Shown: positions 1-8,136 of the stretch, in pieces
How the letters are laid out: the number at the start of each line of letters is the position of its first letter
How positions within the stretch are numbered: position 1 is the first letter of the stretch
Origin: Cyclostephanos tholiformis
Taxonomy: Eukaryota; Bacillariophyta; Thalassiosirophyceae; Thalassiosirales; Thalassiosiraceae
Assembly: GCA_036939975.1 (NCBI GenBank)
Contig: JALLPB010001264.1
Location: 1 to 10,499, forward strand
DNA: 10,499 nt
Direction of reading: 5' to 3'
The notes under the pieces: generated by a model
Databases searched by the model: none
What the model was told of the DNA's origin: nothing
The model's input: the letters and a program-made list of their open reading frames with translations, nothing else
Program-made: the position numbers and the translations under genes

Positions 1-96
1 GTCATAGTCAGAGTCATAGTCAGAGTCATAGTCAGAGTCATAGTCAGAGTCATAGTCAGAGTCATAGTCAGAGTCATAGCCATAGCCATAGCTGTG
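1..96 (-). repeat. 12-bp (2 x 6) microsatellite, reads as a Ser-Asp-Tyr-Asp repeat on the minus strand
   Basis: Plus strand GTCATAGTCAGA is repeated about six times from base 1 to 78, then decays to GCCATA hexamers. On the minus strand it reads Ser-Asp-Tyr-Asp repeats preceded by Gly-Tyr and His-Ser-Tyr-Gly. That minus-strand frame is open for 52 codons, from 156 down to the window edge, with no ATG near its start. It could be the inner part of a low-complexity exon or only a satellite; the window ends before this can be decided. Confidence 0.85.
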
Positions 97-1091
97 AGCA
101 TTGACATAGCTGTTAGGATAGCCTAGGTGTGGTTGTTGTGGGCATGCTGGTTGTGGTCATGGGCATAGCCATAGCCATTGATGTAGCCGTACGAGCAATT
201 CTGAATTCGGTCCCATCGCCTGAAAGCAAGCAGTCACTTTCTGCATCACCCCTCTTCTTGTTTTCAAATTGAATCTTTTGCAGCAAGAACAATGTGAGTG
301 CCTCATTTCTCTAAAAATCAAGTGCAGGAATGAAGTTGCCACCACAATATTGAATTGATGTAAAACCAAATATACTTAGGGATTGATTTGAGGTCACTCC
401 CCCCCAATGCCAACATAAAGGCTTTATCACTTGGTGAGGACTAGAGCTCCATGAAGGTCATGACCCACAAAAATGCCTAAATGTTGAGTTGAGGGAAGGC
501 AATTGAGGCCGTCCATAAATCTTCCACACCAACCTACCCAGAGCTATTTCTGCGAACACCTCAAAAAATGCTCAAAGTGCAGATCCTCCAAACCTTTTGC
601 TCCACTTCTGCCCCATGATGTCCTGACCTGCACAATATGCATTGTCATCAAAAATCTTTCATTGCTATGATTGAGCAAAAAAATTGGCGAGACATGAAAT
701 CTCAAAGAAGAAAAGAACATGGACAAATATAATAGTACCATACCCCCGACCATTTGAACCATCATGCATACTCCAATATTAAACCAACCCCCCCCCAAGG
801 GACCAAGTGGACTTAATGTGCACATAAGATTGTAATAATGAGAAATTTTTCTGTCATCACAGAAGCACCAAAGAGGGGGGCAATGTTTGGGCATGGTCAC
901 AGCAGCATGCTGTGTGCTGCTGGGATCTATGACAATAAAGGCAGCATTGGTGGGGGGGTATTGTTTTTCCTATATATGGTGTGGTATTAATTTTATGTAG
1001 AAGTATTATTACGAACTATTCTCTCAAAAGAGAGTCTAAATATACTTTGTGATGTTGAGTTTTATCAAGTGGCATGTATTTTTTAAATTTA
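97..1091. other. Non-coding, AT-rich spacer with C/G runs
   Basis: I see no supported gene here. A minus-strand frame of 118 codons (544-900) has no recognisable motif and is poor in charged blocks. Homopolymers stand out: C7 at 399-405, C9 at 788-796 and G7 at 952-958. Confidence 0.5.
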
Positions 1092-1250
1092 GGCTCTAGT
1101 CAATCAGGCAAAAACGAGTCGATCAGGCAAACTTTTCAGGCAACTAATCAATCAGGCAAATTCCATGTCTAGAAATAAATGTTGCAACTATTCAATCAGG
1201 CAAACTTTTCAGGCAACTATTCAATCAGGCAAAAACTAGTCGGTCACTTT
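1092..1250. repeat. Cluster of short ATCAGGCAAA direct repeats
   Basis: ATCAGGCAAA occurs five times at about 1103, 1122, 1151, 1195 and 1224, all in the same orientation, and most copies are preceded by TCA or TTCA. A second motif, CTTTTCAGGCAACTA, occurs at about 1132 and 1205. The blocks are partly duplicated, since the pair ATCAGGCAAACTTTTCAGGCAACTA appears twice (1122-1146 and 1195-1219). No coding sense is seen. Confidence 0.8.
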
Positions 1251-2341
1251 TTTAATTTTTTAGACATAATTAAATGACAAACAAAACAACCAACAAGATG
1301 GTGACCAGGAGGTGTGTCCTACATGGCCTCTACTACTACATGTGGCTGTCTTCTGCCTGTTCTGACACAATCCGCCTCCTCTCCACATCGTGGACAATGG
1401 TGGGTACCCTTGCTTTGGTTGTTTTCATGCTGGGGGGGGCACTTGTGGTGCCTAAAAGGCAATACATCAAAAATGAGGAAGAGATGGAGGGTCTTGGCCT
1501 TTGATGGCCATCATTTTGATGGACAATGCAACAACCAACTACAAAATGTGTCGGGAGGGGCATTTGCCATCGTTTGGGTGGCAAATTGATCAACAAAAAT
1601 TACAATAGAGGAGCCAGTACATGAGCTCCCGCCAAAAAAAATTCTAGTGGGAAACATGATTTTTTAAGCTGTAAATAACACCAAAAAAAGGGGCCGATAT
1701 TTCAACACAATAAAAATCGCCCCCCCCCCAATCGTCACGATTTTATGCTTGATCTCCAGCATTGCTGGTCAATTAATTGTAAAATTGGCATGTTGAATTA
1801 CTTTCAAACCCTGATGATTGCCTTTTGTTGTTTTTTTGTAGTGCCTAAGTGCACGTGAAAAAGAGATTTTTGTGGGTGCTGTTTTACTTCCTCCGCTGCT
1901 CACATTGTCATTGTGTCATCATAGTGAGCATTGCCACCAGCCCCTGCCATCCCTGCCACTACCCCCCATAACAAAATGATGCCTCCTCCTCTTTTGCACA
2001 TCTCATCCTTCAAAACCTCTGACGGGAGGGGGGGGATAGATCTAAACATAACAATCAAACTGTGAACAGTGGTGGCAACAGATGATGGATGACGGATGAG
2101 GCTGTAGACAATGGTGACAGTATCATTGACAGCAGTGGCAGCAAAAGCTATGACGGGGTCGATGGCATCGCAGCAGCAACGGTAGCAGCAATTTAGCAGT
2201 TTGCTAACTGATTAATAAGCCCCCATGTTTAATTTACACATAGAATGTACTTAATTCCTACATACAATTTTATTCCCACCATTTCTGAAGGTACCCCCTT
2301 GACCATGGTGTCTGCTGTTCTGTAGCGCAATGGCCCACTTC
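1251..2341. other. Spacer without a supportable gene
   Basis: Overlapping short frames at 1274-1600 on both strands have no recognised motif. The plus-strand one at 1314-1589 has a basic segment (KGNTSKMRKRWRVLAFDG) that could be a transposon fragment, but I cannot support it. Homopolymers: G8 at 1432-1439, C10 at 1720-1729 and G8 at 2028-2035. From 2040 to 2200 there is a purine-rich stretch with GCAGCA-type trinucleotides. Confidence 0.45.
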
Positions 2342-2407
2342 AAGATGGAACCATGCCCCAATACTTTAGGGGCATCTTCCTCAAGTGCATGGGAATAATC
2401 CCCATGC
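2342..2407. repeat. Two adjacent hairpins
   Basis: Hairpin 1: AAGATG (2342-2347) and CCCC (2356-2359) pair with GGGG (2369-2372) and CATCTT (2373-2378), with an eight-base bulge on the 5' side. Hairpin 2: GCATGGG (2387-2393) pairs perfectly with CCCATGC (2401-2407) around a seven-base loop. No function is evident. Confidence 0.6.
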
Positions 2408-2685
2408 TTTTTAAGCCCCACCTGCTGGTAGTTTGAATATTGTAATACACACTAACAGCTAAACATCTCACAATTAATATTAATATTTTGGGCGTTGGTC
2501 TCAATAGAGAGCACCCATATGCACTGTAAAGAGCGGAGACAGGATCGTACCCCCATTGATCAAACAAAGCAACAATGACTAATGACAATCGGTACATGGC
2601 GACAATAGCAATTGCAACAATCTAATTTATTTTTAGGGCATAAGTCTCAAGAGAGGAGAGTGCCCAGAGATGCAAGTGAAGAACA
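2408..2685. other. AT-rich spacer
   Basis: No gene, repeat array or RNA gene is recognised in this stretch. A short minus-strand frame overlaps it without coding signal. Confidence 0.4.
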
Positions 2686-3138
2686 ATGAGTGTGTCAACA
2701 AGGCATGAGAGCAAGAGCAACAATTGTAGTGCACGGAGGGCAGCAACAACAAAACAATATCACAATGACCATGCACAAAGAGAGCTAGCAATATGCGGAG
2801 ACCACACTGCACATCTATAAAAAGAGGGCAACCACGTAGCAACAGGCAAGCATGAGAAGCGCCATGAGGGAGACAATCATCAAGCAAGGACATCAGAAAA
2901 CCGTGGGCACAACAAGATGAGCATTAATGCAAGCAACATCTCGTGTGGCGCCATCAACGTTTTGATGATCAATGGGAAGATTATGACAAGGGACGCAGTT
3001 GCATTGGGGTTGACAACGTTTACAGAGCTATGTATGGGGGTGCATTGGGAGATCAAAGCCTGGGTAGAAGCGATGGAAGACGATGATGATGGAGCTGCAT
3101 GTTTTACCAAATGTATATTTATATCCTTACATCAATGA
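2686..3138 (+). pseudogene. Probable decayed coding region, product unknown
   Basis: Frame 1 is open from ATG 2686 to TAA 2818 and again from 2821 to TGA 3136, about 150 codons with a single internal stop. The first half is basic and rich in Arg, His, Lys and Asn (ARRAATTKQYHNDHAQREL). The second half, from ATG 2917, looks like a folded segment: SCGAINVLMINGKIMTRDAV, then GVHWEIKAWVEAMEDDDDGA with a run of four Asp. The coding sense fades at about 3100, where the ATGCAT repeats begin. I do not recognise the family; a transposon-derived or multi-copy hypothetical protein is possible. TATAAAAA at 2815-2822 includes the internal stop and could alternatively be a TATA box for a short gene starting at 2917. 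Confidence 0.33.
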
Positions 3139-3307
3139 ACCCCATATGCATTTGGTAAACAATAAAATTCCCAAATGCATACTGTCAATACCATATTTCC
3201 AAAATGCATATGGGTATCCTTGCATGAATGATACAAATATGCATTTGGTTAATGACATAATGCCCAAATGCATACTGTCAATACAGCATTTATCGAATGC
3301 AAAAGGG
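3122..3307 (+). repeat. 93-bp tandem duplication
   Basis: Two adjacent copies of exactly 93 bp each, 3122-3214 and 3215-3307. By hand alignment they differ at about 21 positions (about 77% identical) with no gaps. Both contain ATATGCATTTGG, CCCAAATGCATACTGTCAATAC and a third box near the end. A partial third copy starts at 3308 (TATCATTGGGG). The unit is 31 codons long, so a plus-strand frame stays open through both copies, but the residues give no known protein. Confidence 0.9.
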
Positions 3308-3409
3308 TATCATTGGGGACAAAGTGCCCAAATGCATATGGTCAAGCTGTATGTACCAGCCCAAATGCATATGGTCAATGTTGGGGTTTATATAGTTATG
3401 GTTGTTATA

Positions 3410-3429
3410 GATGCAATCGAAATTGCATC
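3410..3429. repeat. Short perfect hairpin
   Basis: GATGCAAT pairs exactly with ATTGCATC across a CGAA loop. It lies inside the ATGCAT box cluster and may be another variant of the same box. Confidence 0.55.
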
Positions 3430-3561
3430 GGAGCCGCTGGGGCCTGGTCAACACTAATGTGAAATAGCGACAAATTCTGGTATCGGGAGCAGCCCGAGTG
3501 AATTCCTCCAACAGTCAAGCTGTATTTACCAAATGCATAAGGGCAAATGGTCAGTCACTAA

Positions 3562-3592
3562 CCATATGCATTTGAATTTTGGATGCATATGG
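3562..3592. repeat. Perfect 10-bp hairpin, copy 1
   Basis: CCATATGCAT at 3562-3571 pairs exactly with ATGCATATGG at 3583-3592 around an 11-base loop TTGAATTTTGG. The same loop sequence recurs in the hairpin at 3696-3736, so the two are related copies. Confidence 0.8.
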
Positions 3593-3695
3593 GGATTGAT
3601 CTAAATGAGTTCCAAATGCATAATTTCGCATTTGATGTTATCCCTTGATAACCAAATGCAGTCAGGCAGTACTTGCACAAAAATTTGCATATGGT

Positions 3696-3736
3696 AATCC
3701 CCAAATGCATTTGAATTTTGAATGCACTTGGGGATT
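3696..3736. repeat. 16-bp hairpin with one mismatch, copy 2
   Basis: AATCCCCAAATGCATT at 3696-3711 pairs with AATGCACTTGGGGATT at 3721-3736, with one mismatch, around the loop TGAATTTTG. It shares the loop and inner stem with the hairpin at 3562-3592 and could be an ancestral, longer form of it. Confidence 0.8.
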
Positions 3737-3911
3737 AAAATATATGTGGGAACCAATGTACAAAATACATCCCCTTCCTCTCATGTCACCCTCAACACCA
3801 AAAACAAACCCTCCTTCCCCAGCCCCCTTTGACTCATTTCCACTTATCTGAATAGTGACGTGAAAAGGTATGATCACAACTCTATGTTTTGTTGTTTGTG
3901 TTGATGTTGTA
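3737..3911. other. Short spacer between palindrome cluster and minisatellite
   Basis: Contains a pyrimidine-rich stretch (CCTCCTTCCCCAGCCCCC, about 3810-3828) that resembles the pyrimidine arm of the minisatellite monomer next to it. No gene is seen. Confidence 0.4.
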
Positions 3912-4671
3912 CCCTCCTCAAGAAATGGGTGAGGAGAGTATGATAGCCCCTTGCCCTCCTCCAGAAATGGGGGAGGAGAATATCATAGTGCCGCGCCCTC
4001 CTCCCTAGAAAGGGGGGAGGATTGTATGACAGCGATGTGCCCTCCTTCAGAAATGGGGAGGAGAATATATCATAGTTCCATGCTGTCCTCCTCAGAAATG
4101 GGGGTGGAGGTTATGACAGCACTGCGCCCTCATCCTTCTAAAAAGGGAGGGGAGAAGAGTATGATAGCACCGTGCCCTCCTCCAGAAATGGGGGAGGAGA
4201 ATATATTATAGTGCCATGTGCCAGAAATGGGGGAGGAGAATATATTATAATGCCGCACCCTCCCCTCCCCAGAAATGGGGGAGGAGGATAGTACGGCAGT
4301 GCCATGCCCTCATCTTCCTGAAAAGGGGGGGAAGGAGAGTATGATAGTGCCATGCCCTCCCCCCGAAATGGGGGAGGAGAATATATTATAGTAGTGCCAT
4401 GTGCCCTCCTCTCCATAAATGGGGGAGGACAATATATTATAGTGCCACACCCTCCCCACCCCAGAAATGGGGGAGGAGGTTATGCCAGCGCAGCGCCCTC
4501 ATCCTCCTGAAAAGGGGGGGAGGACAATATCATAGTGCTGTGCCCTCCTCTCCAGAAAAGGGGGATGAGTTTATGACAGCAGCATGCCCTTGACCTCCTG
4601 AAAAGGGGGGGAGGATAGTATGATAGTGCTGTGCCCTCCTCCAGAATGAGGGAGGAGAATAGCATAGTGCT
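3912..4671 (+). repeat. 17-unit minisatellite of inverted-repeat monomers with four-unit higher-order period
   Basis: Units start at about 3912, 3954, 3996, 4040, 4086, 4127, 4175, 4221 (truncated), 4258, 4307, 4355, 4404, 4450, 4496, 4543, 4587 and 4634; they are 37-49 bp long. A typical unit is a pyrimidine arm CCCTCCTCC, a short spacer AGAAATG, a purine arm GGGGAGGAG, then an AT-rich tail (ATATCATAGTGCC). The arms pair with each other, so each unit can form a hairpin. Three monomer types are seen: A (tail with ATATNATAGTGCC), B (tail with TATGACAGC or a variant) and D (CCCTCATCCTCCTGAAAAG). The order B-D-A-A is seen at 4086-4257 and 4258-4449, and begins again at 4450. Confidence 0.93.
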
Positions 4672-5608
4672 AAGAGATTGGACCGCTCTGAAATCAGATG
4701 CAAACTCACTGGCTGCATGTACCAGGGAACAGAACAGTGTTGTGCAGACGAGTGGTCATAGCTCCGTGGTACTTAAATTGTGCAATAAAATAAGCTTTCT
4801 AGACAACCCTTTGCCCATTACTCGCAGGTTGCAAGCACAGACTGATATCCGTATCTTGTTTCCGGCTGCTTGGTCCCATGGCTCGCCACATGACATTTTT
4901 ACCCAGGCGATGGAGGAAGATATTGCCCTCCAAGCATTGGGTTGAAGCACTCCGGAATAAGTTTGTGATCTTCACCCTTCTCAAAGTCACTGCGGAAGGA
5001 AAAGGCGTCCATTTGTCCCAAGACCCTCAGACAGATGTTCTTCCAGAAGGGTCTACGTGCAAGGAAATTGCCCTGTCTGCCCAAATGGACTCCTCCCTCC
5101 TGGGTATTCGAGAAACTCCTTGGTTAAGGGACACAAGGATAGAGAGACTGGCCTCTTAACTTGCCATTCAGGAAAGGATTGCAGCAACTGCAGTGGTTTG
5201 CACTAAATCTCTCCGACAAATTCCAGCCTTGACTCAGATCTTTAAATCTTTACCCCACGTGACTGTTCTGTTGAGGGGCCTAGTGAGAACAGTCAGGTAG
5301 AACAAGGTCTGATTTCCATGCCGAGCTTTGAGGGTCAGAGATGCCACCTCTACTTGGACCTTGCTACCATCTGACAGGAGGATCAACAGCGAGTAAATAT
5401 CACTGGACACACAGACTCCATTTCAGGAAGTCTCTCATTGCTTACCTCTCCGGGGACTGAACACCCTTCCGCTCTCAATGCTTCAGCTTATCCCCATGCC
5501 CCGCATAACAGGGTGCCCCAAAATGAGGCAGACGTGACAAATGGGACCACTATGTTTACTCTTTCCCATAAGACGGCTCCAGGAAGTAGCTTAAGTAGTT
5601 CCTGGTGA
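4672..5608 (+). pseudogene. Retroelement relict, N-terminal region
   Basis: Former coding sequence without a domain I recognise. It reads in frame 2 from about 4672 to TGA 4943, then in frame 3 from about 4935 through TAA 5157 to TAG 5298, then in frame 2 again from 5300 through TGA 5372 to TGA 5606. The second piece has mixed hydrophobic and charged residues (for example IAATAVVCTKSLRQIPAL after the TAA), as a real protein would; the third is rich in Ser, Thr, Pro and His and looks like a linker. No start codon can be assigned. It is placed in the element because the same mode of decay continues without a break into the downstream blocks. Confidence 0.5.
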
Positions 5609-6680
5609 AGGACAAGCATAACCATCTGGCACAGTCTACCATGACTCCACCTCCTCAACCTTCTTCACACCGGCATAATGACAAAGAGGAATTCAAATCT
5701 CTGCCACCATTATGGGAAATCATCCACGTGCCTGGATGAGGGAACATAAAAGAAGCTTGCGAAGCCCTGGCTTGGGATATGGTCAATACTGGTCTCCAGA
5801 TCCACTTGAAAGACCACCAGTCTGCCAAATCATCTGCCCAGGTCCTTTTGATGAACGTCCCTCCAGTCCTTGATCGCACTGGCATTGAAGGTGAGCTAGT
5901 ATGGTCTGGCAGAGATTGAGAATGGTTTCCTAAGAAAAGGTACTCTCTCGACAGAGTACATTGGTGTGCCACTGCCAGAGATTAGGGTGTCCTGGAGTCA
6001 AAATAAGCAAGGAAAGGGAAAAAACAAGGCAGAGAAGGACCTCTCACTAAACAAGTACCAGCATTCCAGGCAAATGGATGCTTGGTGTGTCCTGTTGAGG
6101 CCGCTGAGGGTTCCTGGCCATTACTAAGTCTTTTGTGGGAATCCTTCCATAAGAGAGGACTCTCCCAATGAGCGCTGGGTCATTCCTGCCTAATTGTTGT
6201 GATTTACAATGGCATATCCATCAATAATAATTGTGTCATGATGCAGCACCTCTGCCATGTCAATGTTATTCACCCTTACATGATCTCCCACGTGGTGATA
6301 CCCAATATTGCTACTTTGCACAAGAGAGTAGAAATCGAGCTAGAAGATGGGAGCAAACTGCCCCACAAATTCACAGATCTGTGCCAAGAGTTCATGTGGC
6401 TCTCCTTTCCCTCTACTGACCCTCAGACTCCCCCAAAAAGCCTATGTTTGATGTGGTAATTCTGATTCTTTCTGGCCCTCAGGCAGGCAGCACCATCATC
6501 ACTTACCACACCAACAATAAAGAAGCAGCAATCCTTATCCAAACAATCAAGCGTAGTGTCGCTGCATGGTTCTTTGGCTATTGGCACACGGTGTCAAAAA
6601 AATATAAAGTCAAAATGGTCCGCAAGCTGATGGAGTTTTGGTGTCGATGCTGCACTACTTGCCCACTTCTCAGAGTTTGA
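5599..6680 (+). pseudogene. Retroelement relict, central region of unknown function
   Basis: Protein-like sequence follows frame 1 from 5599 through TGA 5737 to TGA 5917, frame 2 from 5909 to about 6054 (including EYIGVPLPEIRVSW and a Lys/Gln-rich KQGKGKNKAEKD stretch), frame 1 from 6055 through TGA 6169 to TAA 6457, and frame 3 from about 6430 to TGA 6678. The junctions fit single-base insertions or deletions, because the sense resumes within a few codons in the new frame. The piece at 6199-6456 is the longest intact part (86 codons) and contains RVEIELEDGSKLPHKFTDLC. I do not recognise a domain; by position it lies upstream of the endonuclease, where such elements carry an extra N-terminal or ORF1-like region. 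Confidence 0.5.
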
Positions 6681-7671
6681 TCCCCTGACTTTAGCAGTAC
6701 ATACCACTTTCAGAGACGTGGACGAACAAATAGAAGCTTGTGAGGCCGACCTGGGGATCAATCAAGGGTGGAGGGTAGATTCAGAAAGGGATCAGTGCAA
6801 TAGGGTAAACTAGGAAGGACACCGCAAAGCATTAGAGATGACCCTCAGAGATCATATCAAAGATATCAATGACACGGCGTGAAGTGGCCCCTCTTTCCAT
6901 TCAGACTTCTCTCAGTCTACGGGAAACTCAACCAACAACACGGATGCGACTATCTGTCAGCATACTCTACGAGCAAAAGCCCTTTCAAACATAAAGCTGA
7001 TCGGCAAAAACTACACGCAAGAATTTTCTCTCCAAGTGGCACAAGACAAGATGGCGGCCATGACCGCAAAAACCAAACTCCTCCAAGAACAATTGCAGTC
7101 ACTCAGTCCCAATGCTTCAACTTTCCCTGCCGGTGACACTGCCAGCATACATTAGCCCGATGCTCTTTCCGGTACCAAGGACTCCTTGACCAATATGTCT
7201 CTCACAAATGTTCCTCTGGTAGAGGCAGCTTCTCCTGGTGGTTTCCCAAAAGGTCTTCTCCAAGACCCTGCCTTGTGGCTTTACGCCAACTCTATCCTAC
7301 CCGTATTTGATATCACATTCCCTATTCCCTTGGAAGAAATGGTAGATGCCATGGCTGTCAGGCCACAACGGAGGCTTATCAACAGGTGATACATCCTCGG
7401 CAGTCCAGCCACTATCACAGGCAATGTATGGGGTGCCCACAGCGAGCCCTTCCAAGATTTCTGATCTTCACAATCCTTACCCTTACCCACACCTGCACCC
7501 ACACAACAATACTCTCTTGGAGTCTTGCCTACAGTCTCTGGACAATCCTCCCATTAACACCAGCCATTTCACCATAAAAAAACACCGACTCCTCCCCATA
7601 TACCCCAGAGCAGGACGCCAGCAGCTAATATCAACAGCATACCTTGATGTACGAAAACTATTCAAGTCTTT
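6634..7671 (+). pseudogene. Retroelement relict, charged then Pro/Thr-rich linker
   Basis: Frame 1 stays protein-like for about 1 kb and is broken only by stops (TAG 6811, TGA 6880, TAG 7153, TGA 7387, TGA 7462, TAA 7555, TGA 7645), with no shift of frame. The first part is acidic and possibly coiled-coil (FRDVDEQIEACEADLGI, then ALEMTLRDHIKDI); the part at 7030-7120 is Gln/Ala/Lys-rich. After about 7465 it becomes Pro/Thr/Gln/His-rich. The Asn and Glu active-site motifs expected in the N-terminal half of an EEP nuclease are not visible here, so that half has probably been deleted or is too diverged to recognise. Confidence 0.5.
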
Positions 7672-8136
7672 GTGTCTATACAGTCGGTCTGCAATGCCAC
7701 AAGAAGAACAATGGGCAAGTTGGTATGGGATCAGCATGCATGGTACTTTGAGGCAAAAGGGGAAATATGGTACCCCAGATCCATGTTTCTGAATGACTTG
7801 GTAAGCTTTCTCCGCCAATGGAAAGTAATGGGAGATTTCAACAAGGATATGTACACTATGCGTGTCGCTCATGCACTATCAGGTGATGATCTCCGCTTTG
7901 TAGAGAAGTGCTGGATGACTACGGGTGTTTGTCTTCCTTCTACCCACTCTCGGGGTCAAGTCCCTATTGACGCAGTGTTTGGCACCGCTTGCCTACAGTG
8001 CACCGCCGTTGCGCTACTCCCAGGCTCAGAAGTGATCCTCGGTGTTTTTTTTTTCCACGCCATTCCAATTGCTTGCCGCCTCCTAAACTGCACATCAGAT
8101 AAGATCAAGCCCAACTATATCAAGGTTCTGAACTAG
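7648..8136 (+). pseudogene. EEP-type endonuclease domain, C-terminal half (relict)
   Basis: An open stretch in frame 1 after TGA 7645 that runs to TAG 8134. QVFVSIQSVC near the start resembles the beta strand that follows the first half of EEP (APE1-like) nucleases. MGDFNKD at 7828-7848 is the conserved GDFN motif, whose Asp and Asn are catalytic in this family. RGQVPIDAVFGT downstream fits the strand before the final motif. The last catalytic motif, normally Ser-Asp-His, is found only in another frame at 8031-8039 and reads Ser-Asp-Pro, next to a run of ten T at 8045-8054 where slippage is likely. The domain is therefore dead: it is frameshifted, lacks the catalytic His and has lost its N-terminal half. 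There is no ATG at its start. Confidence 0.62.

Larger units (their letters stand above)
3140..3736. repeat. Cluster of CCAAATGCAT / ATGCATTTGG near-palindromic boxes
   Basis: About a dozen copies in both orientations of a 10-14 bp box with the core AAATGCAT or its complement ATGCATTT, often extended to CCAAATGCATATGG. Approximate positions: 3144, 3171, 3200, 3238, 3264, 3330, 3361, 3529, 3562, 3583, 3612, 3653, 3687 and 3701. Some lie in the 93-bp duplication; the others are spaced irregularly. The ATGCAT centre is itself a palindrome. No gene is apparent in the cluster. Whether the boxes bind a protein is unknown. Confidence 0.85.

Noticed and set aside
544..900. 118-codon minus-strand frame
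   Set aside because: No motif, unusual composition and no supporting signals; open frames of this size are expected in this AT-rich spacer.
1314..1589. Possible transposon protein fragment with a basic WRVLAFDGHH-like segment
   Set aside because: The resemblance is too weak to name a family and overlapping frames on both strands are equally open.
3912..4671. CRISPR-like appearance of regularly spaced repeats
   Set aside because: The units are head-to-tail with no unique spacers, vary in length, and lie in a eukaryote-like context without cas genes.
3951..4718. Open frames through the minisatellite, with a repeated Tyr-Ser-Pro-Pro-Pro-Phe pattern on the minus strand
   Set aside because: Monomer lengths (37-49 bp) are mostly not multiples of three, so the frames change from unit to unit. 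The pattern follows from the repeat sequence.
7346..7872. 148-codon plus-strand and 129-codon minus-strand frames
   Set aside because: They overlap the retroelement in other frames, and the conserved nuclease block reads in a different frame (frame 1).
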